A stretch of DNA of 53,244 nucleotides. Origin: Clostridiales bacterium (GTDB lineage Bacteria; Bacillota; Clostridia; Peptostreptococcales; Anaerovoracaceae). Both the position numbers and the translations under genes were made by a program. Shown here piece after piece: positions 26,640 through 33,983 of this stretch. The stretch lies in NCBI GenBank assembly GCA_009782285.1, contig WRJK01000004.1, positions 1-53,244 on the forward strand. The letters run 5' to 3'. Below the pieces are notes generated by a model, which searched no databases, was not told where the DNA came from, and saw only the letters and a list, made by a program, of their open reading frames with translations. Numbering within the stretch: the first letter of the stretch is position 1; the number at the start of each line of letters is the position of its first letter.

Positions 26640-28580
26640 TTATGCCTCTTCCTCCGCTTTGTGTTTTGCGATTATTTTTTCCGAAAGGTGAGTCGGCACT
26701 TCTTCATACCTTTCGAAACTCATAACGAAGCTCCCCCTCGCCTGTGTCATTGAACGCAGCATCACGGCATAATCGAAGAGTTCGGCCTGTGGTGCTTCTG
26801 CCATGAGCTTTTGTCCACCAGACATCTGCGGTTCCATCCCAAGGATTTTCCCTCTCCTCTTGTTCATGTCGCCCATTATGTCGCCCATGTACTCGTCCGG
26901 AACAAAAACTTCAACATGCATTATAGGTTCAAGCAAACAGGGCCTTGCCTCGACGATGCCTTTCTTGAACGCGAGAGCAGCAGCTATTTTGAACGCTATT
27001 TCGCTGGAATCCACGTCATGGTACGAGCCGTCGTAAAGTACGGCTTTCACGTTTACGACCTTGTATCCTGCGAGAGGTCCCCTTTCCATGGATTCCCGAA
27101 GCCCTTTTTCAACAGCGGGAACATAGTTCTTTGGAACAGAGCCGCCGAACAGCGCCTCGCTGAACTCGAACTCTTCCTGCGAAGGCGAGAACTTTATGTG
27201 TACGTCGCCGTACTGGCCTGCTCCGCCGGTCTGTTTCTTATGTTTCCCTTGTACGTCTGAACTGCCCTTGATGGTTTCCCTGTAGGGGATTTTTTGCTCT
27301 ATGGTGCGGACGTCGACCCCGAATTTTTCCTTGAGCTTCGCCGTGACTATGCCTAGCTGTATTTCGCCTTGGCCCCCCAGCAGCGTCTGGCGAGTTTCAT
27401 AGTTCCTTTCCAGCACGAACGACGGGTCTTCCTCCATTAGCTTGTTGAGGCCTGTGCCAACTTTTTCCTCGTCGCCCTTAGCCTTTGGTTCAACGGCAAG
27501 GAACAACGAAGGTGGCGGGAACTGTATGGCGGGGTACTTTATGATGTGGGCTTTGTCACAAAGGGTGTCCCCTGTCTGTGTGTATTGGAGTTTGGCTATC
27601 GCGACTATGTCGCCTGCCGACACGTTCGGCGCTTCGCCCTGAGTCTTGCCTCTGAGGAAGAAAATAGCGCCCAGCTTTTCGCTTCTCTCGGTTCTTGCGT
27701 TGTAAATCTCCTGGCCCTGTGCAATTTTGCCAGAAATGACTTTTGCAAGGGATATCTTGCCAAGAAACGGGTCGGCAATAGTCTTGAATACGAACAGGGA
27801 CGTGAAGGCGCCCGGGTCGCACTTCCTCGACGTTTCGTTGTCGTTTGCATCTATGCCTTTGTATTCCTCGATATAAGTCGCTTTTGGTACGTATCTGATG
27901 ATGGCGTCCATCATTTCCTTGATCCCCTCGGCTTTCAGGGCTGAACTCATCAACACCGGGACGATCCCGCCATCCGCTATGCCGTTAAGGAGCCCGTTGC
28001 TGAATTCCTCATCAGTGAATTCCTCTCCACCGAAGAATTTGTCGAGGAGCTCTTCGTCCGTCTCTGCTATGGCTTCGTTGAGCGCGTCTTTGTCTTCCAA
28101 GGTCACCACCGAGGTTCCGAATTTTGCTTTCAGGTCAGATACGACCTGATCAATGTCCACGTTTTCCTTATCTGTTTTGCTAATGAGGAAAATCCTCGGT
28201 ATGTTGAACTGTTTGCATGAATTCCATGCTTTTTCGGTGCCAACCTGAATCCCGGACGAAGCGTCGACCAGAATAATCGCCGCCTCAACGGCTCTCAGGG
28301 CAGAGTTCACTTCTCCAACAAAATCGAAAAAACCCGGCGTGTCGATGAAATTGATCTTTACTTTGTTGTATTCGACGGGAACTATCGAGGTGCCGATCGA
28401 GTAACCTTTCTCGATTTCCATTTTGTCGTAGTCCGAAACCGTGTTGCCGTCCTCAACCCTTCCAAGCCTGTTCACAACGCCCGTCGCGAGCAGCGCAGCT
28501 TCAATGAATGTAGTTTTTCCGCAGCCGCCGTGGCCGAGAAGCGCGACATTTCTGATCGTATCGCTATTATAGCCTTTCAT
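26640..28580 (-). CDS. EF-G-like translational GTPase lacking the catalytic histidine
   Basis: A 646-residue EF-G homologue of the shorter bacterial paralogue group, not the main EF-G. The P-loop is GHGGCGKTT. G3 is DTPGFFDF: F84 stands where EF-G, EF-Tu and TetM have histidine. G4 is SKTDKE instead of NKxD. Domains II, III and IV follow, with KKQTGGAGQYGDVHIKF and the domain V block PIMHVEVFVPDEYMGDIMGD. Such paralogues often replace the histidine by an aromatic residue and their ribosomal role is unsettled. ATG 28580 has GGAGG at 28589-28593. It leads an operon with the Pr6Pr-like gene and radA. Confidence 0.88.
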   Translation of the reverse strand: MKGYNSDTIRNVALLGHGGCGKTTFIEAALLATGVVNRLGRVEDGNTVSDYDKMEIEKGYSIGTSIVPVEYNKVKINFIDTPGFFDFVGEVNSALRAVEAAIILVDASSGIQVGTEKAWNSCKQFNIPRIFLISKTDKENVDIDQVVSDLKAKFGTSVVTLEDKDALNEAIAETDEELLDKFFGGEEFTDEEFSNGLLNGIADGGIVPVLMSSALKAEGIKEMMDAIIRYVPKATYIEEYKGIDANDNETSRKCDPGAFTSLFVFKTIADPFLGKISLAKVISGKIAQGQEIYNARTERSEKLGAIFFLRGKTQGEAPNVSAGDIVAIAKLQYTQTGDTLCDKAHIIKYPAIQFPPPSLFLAVEPKAKGDEEKVGTGLNKLMEEDPSFVLERNYETRQTLLGGQGEIQLGIVTAKLKEKFGVDVRTIEQKIPYRETIKGSSDVQGKHKKQTGGAGQYGDVHIKFSPSQEEFEFSEALFGGSVPKNYVPAVEKGLRESMERGPLAGYKVVNVKAVLYDGSYHDVDSSEIAFKIAAALAFKKGIVEARPCLLEPIMHVEVFVPDEYMGDIMGDMNKRRGKILGMEPQMSGGQKLMAEAPQAELFDYAVMLRSMTQARGSFVMSFERYEEVPTHLSEKIIAKHKAEEEA

Positions 28581-28620
28581 ATATCAGACCTCCAATTAAT
28601 TTTTTTACAGAATTGTAAGT

Positions 28621-28649
28621 ATTATACCATTGACGTGCCCAAATAGCAA
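28621..28649 (-). promoter_or_regulatory. Promoter of the EF-G-like operon
   Basis: TTGCTA (28644-28649), 17-bp spacer, TATAAT (28621-28626) preceded by TGG, giving an extended -10 element on the minus strand. Confidence 0.65.
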
Positions 28650-28672
28650 ATGGTTATGATAATTTTTATGGC

Positions 28673-29131
28673 TTATGATATTTTTTTCTTCTTCGAAACG
28701 TATTGTTTGAGCATCAGCGTACCAAAAAGCGCCACGCAGAACCGGCATGACAGCGTTATCAAGGGGTTTACGCCAACTACCCAGAATATGAGCGTCGTCT
28801 CGATGATGCCGTGGAAGGGCACGAGGAAGCACATGCACAGGAATATGTCGTCTCTTGAAAGGCCGTATTTTTCCCTGGCAAAGACGATTGCGCCGGCGCC
28901 GTAGGAAACCCCGGCGAACACTCCGATGAGAAGCGGAATCAGGCTGTCTTTTGACACGCCGAGGAAATCTGTCAACCATTTTGTCTTTTTGCTCAACTTT
29001 TCCAGCCACTTGTAATCTGTCATGATCTGGAGCACCACCATTAAAGGTATGATGACAATCACAAGCGATTTGACGATGCCCAAGCTTCCCAGCAAGCCTT
29101 CTTTCAATACCGCAAGCGTCCATTCTACCAT
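28673..29131 (-). CDS. Nucleoside-recognition (gate) domain membrane protein, second of a pair
   Basis: A 152-residue membrane protein with about four spans, of the nucleoside-recognition or gate-domain type that occurs as half-size pairs (compare SpmA/SpmB). Conserved features are FAGVSYGAGAIVFAREKYGL and the C-terminal FLVPFHGIIETTLIFWVVG. The start ATG 29131 overlaps the end of its partner gene by 7 bp. The two half-proteins probably form one membrane complex. The transported or sensed molecule is not known. Confidence 0.8.
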   Translation of the reverse strand: MVEWTLAVLKEGLLGSLGIVKSLVIVIIPLMVVLQIMTDYKWLEKLSKKTKWLTDFLGVSKDSLIPLLIGVFAGVSYGAGAIVFAREKYGLSRDDIFLCMCFLVPFHGIIETTLIFWVVGVNPLITLSCRFCVALFGTLMLKQYVSKKKKIS

Positions 29132-29559
29132 AGGTGCATCACCGCCCCGATTACGCCAAGGCAAAGCCCCAAGGCGATAGACGCAGCCACCCTGTATGAA
29201 ACGAAGAACGTTATGCTCATCCCCATCCTTTTCAGGATGGCGGCTTCAACGATGACGGAATGTGAAAGCAGCGTCATGACTGCTACGACTGTTACGGCGA
29301 ACCCTGTCAGATTGACCGCTTTTATTGCGGCGATGACACCGTATTCGTCGAGTGCTATCCCTGTGATCAGCGGCACCGCAGCCTCCCCCGGCAGGTGAAA
29401 GGCACTCATGAGGGGCGCAAAGGCAGACGCCAGCCAGTCCATGGCAGGGGTGTGCTTCAGTACAGTGATGAACAGGTACACCGGGACGATCACCTTTATC
29501 AGGAACCAGCAGCATTTGATTCCGCTTATTATGCCGCTTTTTATTGAATTTAACAGCAT
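29125..29559 (-). CDS. Nucleoside-recognition (gate) domain membrane protein, first of a pair
   Basis: A 144-residue partner of the next gene. It carries VIVPVYLFITVLKHTPAMDW and the gate-like LPGEAAVPLITGIALDEYGV, followed by two further spans. GGAGGAAAAGGAG precedes ATG 29559. The pair resembles the two halves of SpmA/SpmB-type proteins, but no sporulation gene is adjacent, so I give only the family. Confidence 0.8.
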   Translation of the reverse strand: MLLNSIKSGIISGIKCCWFLIKVIVPVYLFITVLKHTPAMDWLASAFAPLMSAFHLPGEAAVPLITGIALDEYGVIAAIKAVNLTGFAVTVVAVMTLLSHSVIVEAAILKRMGMSITFFVSYRVAASIALGLCLGVIGAVMHLW

Positions 29560-29604
29560 TTCCTTGTTTCTCCTTTTCCTCCGGAATAATTGTGTGCCGT
29601 AATA

Positions 29605-30957
29605 CTACAGGAACGGGGTCATGTACACGGGCAGGTACACAATACCGTCCTCCACTTTCAAATCGCCTGTGTGCAGCACATATGGCGTATGCAATTGCGC
29701 GTGGTATTTTTCCCTAAACTTCCTGATGGACGTTAGCGTATAGTTCTTGCTTGATTTGACTTCGATCGGGGAAATGTTGTGCCGGCTGCTTATCCTGTCC
29801 TTTGCTGTCAGAAAGTCTATCTCCATTCTTGAACTAGGGTCGTTTCTGTCAGAATTGGAATAGAAGTAAAGTTTGTGGCCGGAGCAGGCCAGCATTTGCG
29901 CCACGATGTTTTCCACAATCATACCTTTGTTGACCTCCAGTTTGTCAAACAGCAGTTTCTTGTAGATTTCTTCCGTTGCCATGCTCTTTTCGTCGAAAGC
30001 GTGGCTGATGAGCAGCCCCGTATCAGCCATGTAGCATTTAAGCGTGAGCCGGTCCGTGTTCAGCTTAAGCCCTATGCTCGGCTCTGTGGAGTTGTACGCG
30101 GTATTGATGATCATGGCGTCGTCGAGCCAAAACAGCGCATCCTCGTAATCGCGGAACCGGGCTTCTTTCTTTATGGAAGAGAGCTTGAACTTTTTCTCGT
30201 GCCTCTTTAGCTGCGCCGGGATATCGTCAAAAATGCTGACAACTTTCATCTCGTACCCGCTTGCGTACTTGGAAATGTCAGCCCGGTACAGCGCAAGGAT
30301 GTCCCGCTTGACCTGATCTGTTTTCTCAAAATCGCGGGTTGCCGTGTATTCAACCACCGCCTGGGGCATGCCTCCGACAATCATGTATTGCCTGAACAAG
30401 TCCATCGCTTTCCGGTGCATCGCCTGCCCGAGCGGCTTCATTTCCGCAAAATGCTTGTTGGTGACAGGCACCAGCGTCTCATTTCCCATAGCCCAGAGGA
30501 ATTCCTCAAAGTCCATTGGGTGCATCTTGATATGGCGCTCCTCTGACGGAACAACAATGTCTTTTACGTTCTTTTTTATTGAGACAATGGAACCTGTCTC
30601 AATGTAATCGAATCTGCCGTCTGCAACAAGATACTTGATGGCAGCGCGGGCACGGGGAAAAAGCTGCACTTCGTCAAAAATGATCAGCGACTCTCGCTCG
30701 TAAAGCTTTGTGTTGTAATAGCCGGAAAGGTACAAAAAGAACGTGTCCAAGTCGTTTAGGTGATTTTTGAACAGATCTAGAACGTCACCGCTAGTATTGT
30801 TAAAGTCGACGAGAATGAAGGACTTGTACTCTGCTTTGGCAAATTCCAAGGCTATGAAGCTTTTCCCAACGCGGCGGGCACCGTCAATCAGCAACGCAGA
30901 CCTGCCGGAACTGTCCCTTTTCCAATCGAGGAGTTTGTCGTATATTTTTCTTTTCAT
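29605..30957 (-). CDS. AAA ATPase with DUF4143 domain
   Basis: A 450-residue ATPase of the AAA_14/DUF4143 group, cytoplasmic, of unknown role. The N-terminal half has Walker A DGARRVGKSF and Walker B LIIFDEVQLFPRA, with arginine-rich GRFDYIETGS after it. The C-terminal DUF4143 domain resembles a nuclease fold (NIVAQMLACSGHKLYFYSNS, MEIDFLTAK and PIEVKSSKNYT, giving a D-ExK-like pattern). I choose ATG 30957 because relatives begin MKRKIYDKLL; TTG 30996 is in frame. It has no Shine-Dalgarno sequence, but a hairpin-rich leader and a clear promoter. Such genes are solitary and widespread in anaerobes, often spread horizontally. Confidence 0.85.
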   Translation of the reverse strand: MKRKIYDKLLDWKRDSSGRSALLIDGARRVGKSFIALEFAKAEYKSFILVDFNNTSGDVLDLFKNHLNDLDTFFLYLSGYYNTKLYERESLIIFDEVQLFPRARAAIKYLVADGRFDYIETGSIVSIKKNVKDIVVPSEERHIKMHPMDFEEFLWAMGNETLVPVTNKHFAEMKPLGQAMHRKAMDLFRQYMIVGGMPQAVVEYTATRDFEKTDQVKRDILALYRADISKYASGYEMKVVSIFDDIPAQLKRHEKKFKLSSIKKEARFRDYEDALFWLDDAMIINTAYNSTEPSIGLKLNTDRLTLKCYMADTGLLISHAFDEKSMATEEIYKKLLFDKLEVNKGMIVENIVAQMLACSGHKLYFYSNSDRNDPSSRMEIDFLTAKDRISSRHNISPIEVKSSKNYTLTSIRKFREKYHAQLHTPYVLHTGDLKVEDGIVYLPVYMTPFL

Positions 30958-30978
30958 GAACCATGGCCGCTTTCTAAC

Positions 30979-31007
30979 GTGGGCTGTCGCCCACAACCCC
31001 GATGGGG
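30979..31007 (-). promoter_or_regulatory. Two hairpins in the leader of the AAA/DUF4143 gene
   Basis: GTGGGC/GCCCAC (30979-30994) and CCCC/GGGG (30997-31007) are two adjacent stem-loops within the predicted 5' UTR. The first ends about 21 bases before the start codon, where a ribosome binding site would be expected and none is seen. Confidence 0.45.
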
Positions 31008-31037
31008 ATTACACGTTTTCACGTTTTTTCACGACCA

Positions 31038-31066
31038 ATTGTAACACGTATTCAAGATTTTATCAA
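31038..31066 (-). promoter_or_regulatory. Promoter of the AAA/DUF4143 gene
   Basis: TTGATA (31061-31066) and TACAAT (31038-31043) with a 17-bp spacer on the minus strand, about 80 bp before the start codon. Confidence 0.65.
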
Positions 31067-31084
31067 GCTGGTTTTTGCACGAAA

Positions 31085-31453
31085 TCAAGATTTTTGCAAA
31101 TCGACCCAAAGGTGAACCAAGTCGAATTTCTCTGGCTCAACATTTCTGCGCCGGCTCTCTTCGCTGCGAATAAGTGGGGCAGATACCGAACACAACTGTA
31201 GTTCTGGCTCGTACTTACCGAACTTTAAAATCCTCTTGAATAGCGTATTGCTAACACTCTTTTCGTTTATCTGAGTATTCTTATTCGCCAACGCAAAATA
31301 GCCAGCTATAGCCATTTTGCGTTCGAATGGAGCAATACCCAAATGTGTTTGAGAAATGTGTTGCTTAGCAAATTCGATAGACTTTTCGCACAGAAAGTAT
31401 TCGACGTCTCTGTTTATTTCGCACGAAAAATACTGCGTATTTCTTCTTTCGAC
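31085..31453 (-). pseudogene. Remnant of a GNAT-type toxin-like acetyltransferase
   Basis: The minus-strand frame reads YFSCEINRDVEYFLCEKSIE and then KQHISQTHL, MAIAGYFALANKNTQINEKS and RILKFGKYEPELQ. These match, from memory, the N-terminal half of clostridial GNAT proteins found next to small antitoxins. The frame has no ATG, GTG or TTG before this match; GTC at 31451-31453 stands where a start would fit. After VSAPLI the sequence loses all resemblance and stops at 31085, so the half with the acetyl-CoA site is gone. It follows and overlaps the antitoxin-like gene. Confidence 0.55.
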
Positions 31454-31587
31454 GCATTGGAATATTGAACTCCGACAGCGTCGTTTTCTTCAGCCATTCT
31501 TTTCGCGCTTTCGAGTGCTTCGGCAAGCCGCTCTGCGTCACGGTCGTTTTCAATCCTTACTTCTTTGAGGAAACTCTCTGTTGCCAT
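31414..31587 (-). CDS. Antitoxin-like 57-residue protein
   Basis: A small intact gene: MATESFLKEVRIENDRDAER, then LAEALESAKRMAEENDAVGV and a short tail ending IRSIFRAK. The start ATG has GGGAGGTGAG 6 bp upstream, one of the strongest ribosome binding sites in the window. The beginning TESFLKEVRI followed by an amphipathic helix resembles antitoxins that precede GNAT toxins in Clostridia (from memory). It overlaps the end of the reductase gene by 31 bp and the toxin remnant by 40 bp. With the toxin broken, it would be an orphan antitoxin. Confidence 0.6.
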   Translation of the reverse strand: MATESFLKEVRIENDRDAERLAEALESAKRMAEENDAVGVQYSNASKEEIRSIFRAK

Positions 31588-33266
31588 ATGCTCACCTCCC
31601 GTATGCTGCTATTATTATACCCACTGAAAATCGAATCGTAGAGTTGGCAACCACCGCTCAGGTTGTAAGAGTCAAAGCCGTTCTGGGAAAGGATGCGTGC
31701 GGCGATGTACCCCCGCAGCCCAATCTGGCAGACGACATACGCCTTTTTCGCCTTGTCCAGCTCCCCGATGCGGCTTCGCAGCTCATCCACAGGGATGTTT
31801 ATGAAACCGTCTATATGGCTGTTTCTGTACTCCGACTTTGTGCGCACGTCGAGCAACGTAACGCTGCCGTCTCGCGGGAGGCTTTCTACATCGTGCCAAT
31901 GAAAGTTTTTCACCTTTCCTGTCAACAGGTTTTCAATTACAAAGCCAGCCATGTTGACCGGGTCCTTCGCTGACGAGTACGGTGGGGCGTAGCAAAGTTC
32001 CAGCTGCGTCAGGTCGTATGCTGTCATGCCGTCGCGAATAGCTGTTGCCAACACGTCGCACCGCTTGTCCACCCCGTCAAAGCCAATGACCTGCGCTCCG
32101 AGTATCTTGCCCGTCTTCTTTTCAAATATGGTTTTGACAGACATAGTCTGCGCACCTGGATAATAACTCGCATGGCTCGGTGAAAAGGTGAAAGACTTGT
32201 CGTACTCCAGCCCAAGGGATTTCGCCGTTTTTTCATTGAGCCCGGTAGTTGCGACAGTCATGTCAAAGATTTTCAGGATAGACGACCCTTGCGTTCCGTG
32301 AAATTCCGAGGAAATCCCGCAGATGTTGTCCGCAATGATGCGCCCCTGCTTATTGGCTGGGCCTGCCAACGGGATGGATTTCTTCTGGCCCGACACAAAA
32401 TCAGTAACTTCCACTGCGTCGCCTGCCGCGTAAATGTCAGCATCTGAGGTGCGCATGTTTTTGTCAACCACTATTGAACCGCGCTCGTTGACCTCAAGGC
32501 CGGCCGATTTTGCCAGCGAGCTTTCGGGCCTTACGCCGACGCCCATGATGAGCATGTCGGTCATAATTTCACCTTGCCCAATTTCGACCCCGAGGCGCCG
32601 GTCCTTGTCGTTTATGCCCTTGACGGCGTCGTTCAGAATCAGCTTCGCGCCCTTCTGCACCAAGTACCCGTGTACGCTGCACGCCATGTCAAAATCCAAG
32701 GGTGCGATCACTTGGTTTGCCATCTCCACAACAGTGACGGACAGTCCGGCGTTCATCAGGTTTTCTGCCATCTCGATGCCAATGTAGCCGCCGCCGACAA
32801 CTACCACGTCACGGGGGTGCTCTTTTTCGATGTGTTCCTTGATTTTGATCACGTCCGGTATGTTGCGGAGCGTAAAGACTTTTTTGTTGTTGATGCCTCC
32901 TATGTTTGGCACCAAGGGGGCGGCGCCAGGCGACAAAACCAGTGCGTCGTATGTCTCTTGATAAGACTCGCCTGTCCTCACGTCTTTCGCCGTAACGGCT
33001 TTCTTTTCCTTGTCAATCGAAACCACCTCTTGGAATGTCCGAACGTCCACATTGAACCGTGCGTGAAAACTCTCCGGCGTTTGCAGGGTCAAATTTCTTT
33101 TGTCAGTGATTTTCCCCCCAATGTAATAAGGGAGTCCGCAGTTGGCGAACGATATGTGTTCGCCGCGTTCAAACACTACGATTTCTGCTGTCTCGTCCAG
33201 CCGTCTGAGCCTTGCCGCCGCAGAAGCGCCGCCAGCGACGCCGCCAACGATAATAATTTTTTTCAT
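31557..33266 (-). CDS. CoA-disulfide/persulfide reductase with C-terminal rhodanese domain
   Basis: A 569-residue FAD and NAD(P)H oxidoreductase of the CoADR-RHD type, which reduces CoA disulfide and CoA or other low-molecular-weight persulfides. FAD motif VGGVAGGASAAARLRR, redox C43 in SFANCGLPYYIGG, NAD(P)H motif VVVGGGYIGIEMAENLM and the second FAD motif DIYAAGDAVEV are all present. The C-terminal rhodanese (from about residue 470) has LLDVRTKSEYRNSHIDGFIN and the persulfide-forming cysteine in VCQIGLRGY. The last 15 or so residues (REVSIWQQRVSSKK) read into the antitoxin region and look like an acquired tail. GAGGAGG precedes ATG 33266. The ArsR-type gene upstream probably controls it. 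Confidence 0.9.
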   Translation of the reverse strand: MKKIIIVGGVAGGASAAARLRRLDETAEIVVFERGEHISFANCGLPYYIGGKITDKRNLTLQTPESFHARFNVDVRTFQEVVSIDKEKKAVTAKDVRTGESYQETYDALVLSPGAAPLVPNIGGINNKKVFTLRNIPDVIKIKEHIEKEHPRDVVVVGGGYIGIEMAENLMNAGLSVTVVEMANQVIAPLDFDMACSVHGYLVQKGAKLILNDAVKGINDKDRRLGVEIGQGEIMTDMLIMGVGVRPESSLAKSAGLEVNERGSIVVDKNMRTSDADIYAAGDAVEVTDFVSGQKKSIPLAGPANKQGRIIADNICGISSEFHGTQGSSILKIFDMTVATTGLNEKTAKSLGLEYDKSFTFSPSHASYYPGAQTMSVKTIFEKKTGKILGAQVIGFDGVDKRCDVLATAIRDGMTAYDLTQLELCYAPPYSSAKDPVNMAGFVIENLLTGKVKNFHWHDVESLPRDGSVTLLDVRTKSEYRNSHIDGFINIPVDELRSRIGELDKAKKAYVVCQIGLRGYIAARILSQNGFDSYNLSGGCQLYDSIFSGYNNSSIREVSIWQQRVSSKK

Positions 33267-33378
33267 AATTGTCCTCCTCTTGTCCTTTCGCAGTTTCGTA
33301 GGGCCAGCTCATGATTCCGCCAAAACTCACCACATCCGTATATCCCATGTTGGCAAGTACTCTGTTGGTTCTCCTAAC
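33267..33378 (-). pseudogene. 3' remnant of a single-domain rhodanese gene
   Basis: Between the ArsR-type gene and the reductase, the minus strand reads RRTNRVLANMGYTDVVSFGG and then IMSWPYETAKGQEEDN. This is the characteristic end of a PspE-type rhodanese (NMGY, V-fGGI-WPYE). The upstream part with the catalytic cysteine is missing; a TAA lies a few codons before the match. The reductase ribosome binding site is inside the remnant's last codons, so the two genes were once adjacent. Confidence 0.6.
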
Positions 33379-33420
33379 CTTATATTAATTTTTTATTTTT
33401 GACGTGCTTCGCGGCTGATT

Positions 33421-33699
33421 TCAGCAATAATGCTTCGTCAGCACCTTGATTATTTCGATAATCCTGCGGTCTGCAATCGAATAAGTGACACTGACGCCTG
33501 TTTTGGTAAAACCCAATATCCTGTGCGCTTTCAGCAAAGACAAATGCTGCGAGAGTGCTGACTGGGTGATGTTTGGGACATATTTCGATATTTCGTTCAC
33601 AGCCAATGGCTGCTTCATCAGGCTGCAAACAATGAGAAGACGGCTTTCGTTCGCTAACACTTTCAACAATTCCGCGATCTGCTTCGCTTGTTCTTCCAT
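33421..33699 (-). CDS. ArsR-family repressor, probable persulfide sensor (SqrR/BigR-like)
   Basis: A 92-residue winged-helix repressor. The HTH is ITQSALSQHLSLLKAHRILG and the wing is TKTGVSVTYSI. It lacks the ELCVCDL metal site of ArsR/CadC. Its only two cysteines are C25 in RLLIVCSLMK and C92 as the last residue of VLTKHYC. These are the positions of the two sensing cysteines in SqrR/BigR-type persulfide regulators (family knowledge). AAAGGAG precedes the start. The downstream genes are a rhodanese remnant and a persulfide reductase, which fits the proposed signal. A palindrome lies on its own promoter. Confidence 0.85.
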   Translation of the reverse strand: MEEQAKQIAELLKVLANESRLLIVCSLMKQPLAVNEISKYVPNITQSALSQHLSLLKAHRILGFTKTGVSVTYSIADRRIIEIIKVLTKHYC

Positions 33700-33727
33700 G
33701 CAAGGCCGCTCCTTTCATTAGCATTTC

Positions 33728-33737
33728 AGCAATTGCT
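33728..33737. promoter_or_regulatory. Palindromic operator over the ArsR-gene start site
   Basis: AGCAATTGCT is a perfect 10-bp palindrome starting 4 bp after the -10 box of the ArsR-type gene, so it covers the predicted +1. This is a natural site for autorepression. Confidence 0.5.
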
Positions 33738-33740
33738 TAT

Positions 33741-33769
33741 ATAATAATTCGTTGTGAGCGATTTGTCAA
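33741..33769 (-). promoter_or_regulatory. Promoter of the ArsR-CoADR operon
   Basis: TTGACA (33764-33769) and TATTAT (33741-33746) with a 17-bp spacer on the minus strand. Confidence 0.75.
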
Positions 33770-33795
33770 GCCCTTTTTCGTAATTTCCAAAAACT

Positions 33796-33823
33796 TTTAC
33801 AAGAGTGCGATTTGTGCTATACT
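33796..33823 (+). promoter_or_regulatory. Promoter of helD
   Basis: TTTACA (33796-33801), 16-bp spacer, TATACT (33818-33823) with TGC before it, an extended -10 element. The predicted start is about 33830, inside the first heptads of the repeat array. Confidence 0.6.
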
Positions 33824-33824
33824 G

Positions 33825-33971
33825 GTTGGGAGTTGGGAGTTGGTAGTTGGGAGTTGGGAGTTGGTAGTTGGGAGTTGGTAGTTGGGAGTTGGTAGTTGGG
33901 AGTTGGTAGTTGGGAGTTGGTAGTTGGGAGTTGGGGGATAGTTGGATTGAGTTGGTAGTTGGTAGTTGGAT
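33825..33971 (+). repeat. Heptanucleotide tandem repeat forming the helD leader
   Basis: Sixteen uninterrupted 7-bp units fill 33825-33936. They are of two types, GTTGGGA and GTTGGTA, with one terminal GTTGGGG. The order is A A T A A T and then A and T strictly alternating, so most of the array is a 14-bp repeat. After a short break (33937-33950) three more units follow to 33971. The array begins 1 bp after the -10 box of helD and ends exactly at its GGAGG ribosome binding site. Confidence 0.95.
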
Positions 33972-33983
33972 GGAGGTGTTAGC

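Noticed and set aside
31365-31553. 62-residue minus-strand frame beside the antitoxin
   Set aside because: It is the third reading frame between the antitoxin and toxin remnant frames; no start signal of its own.
33825-33971. Heptad array as a CRISPR array
   Set aside because: Units are 7 bp with no spacers, and there are no cas genes.
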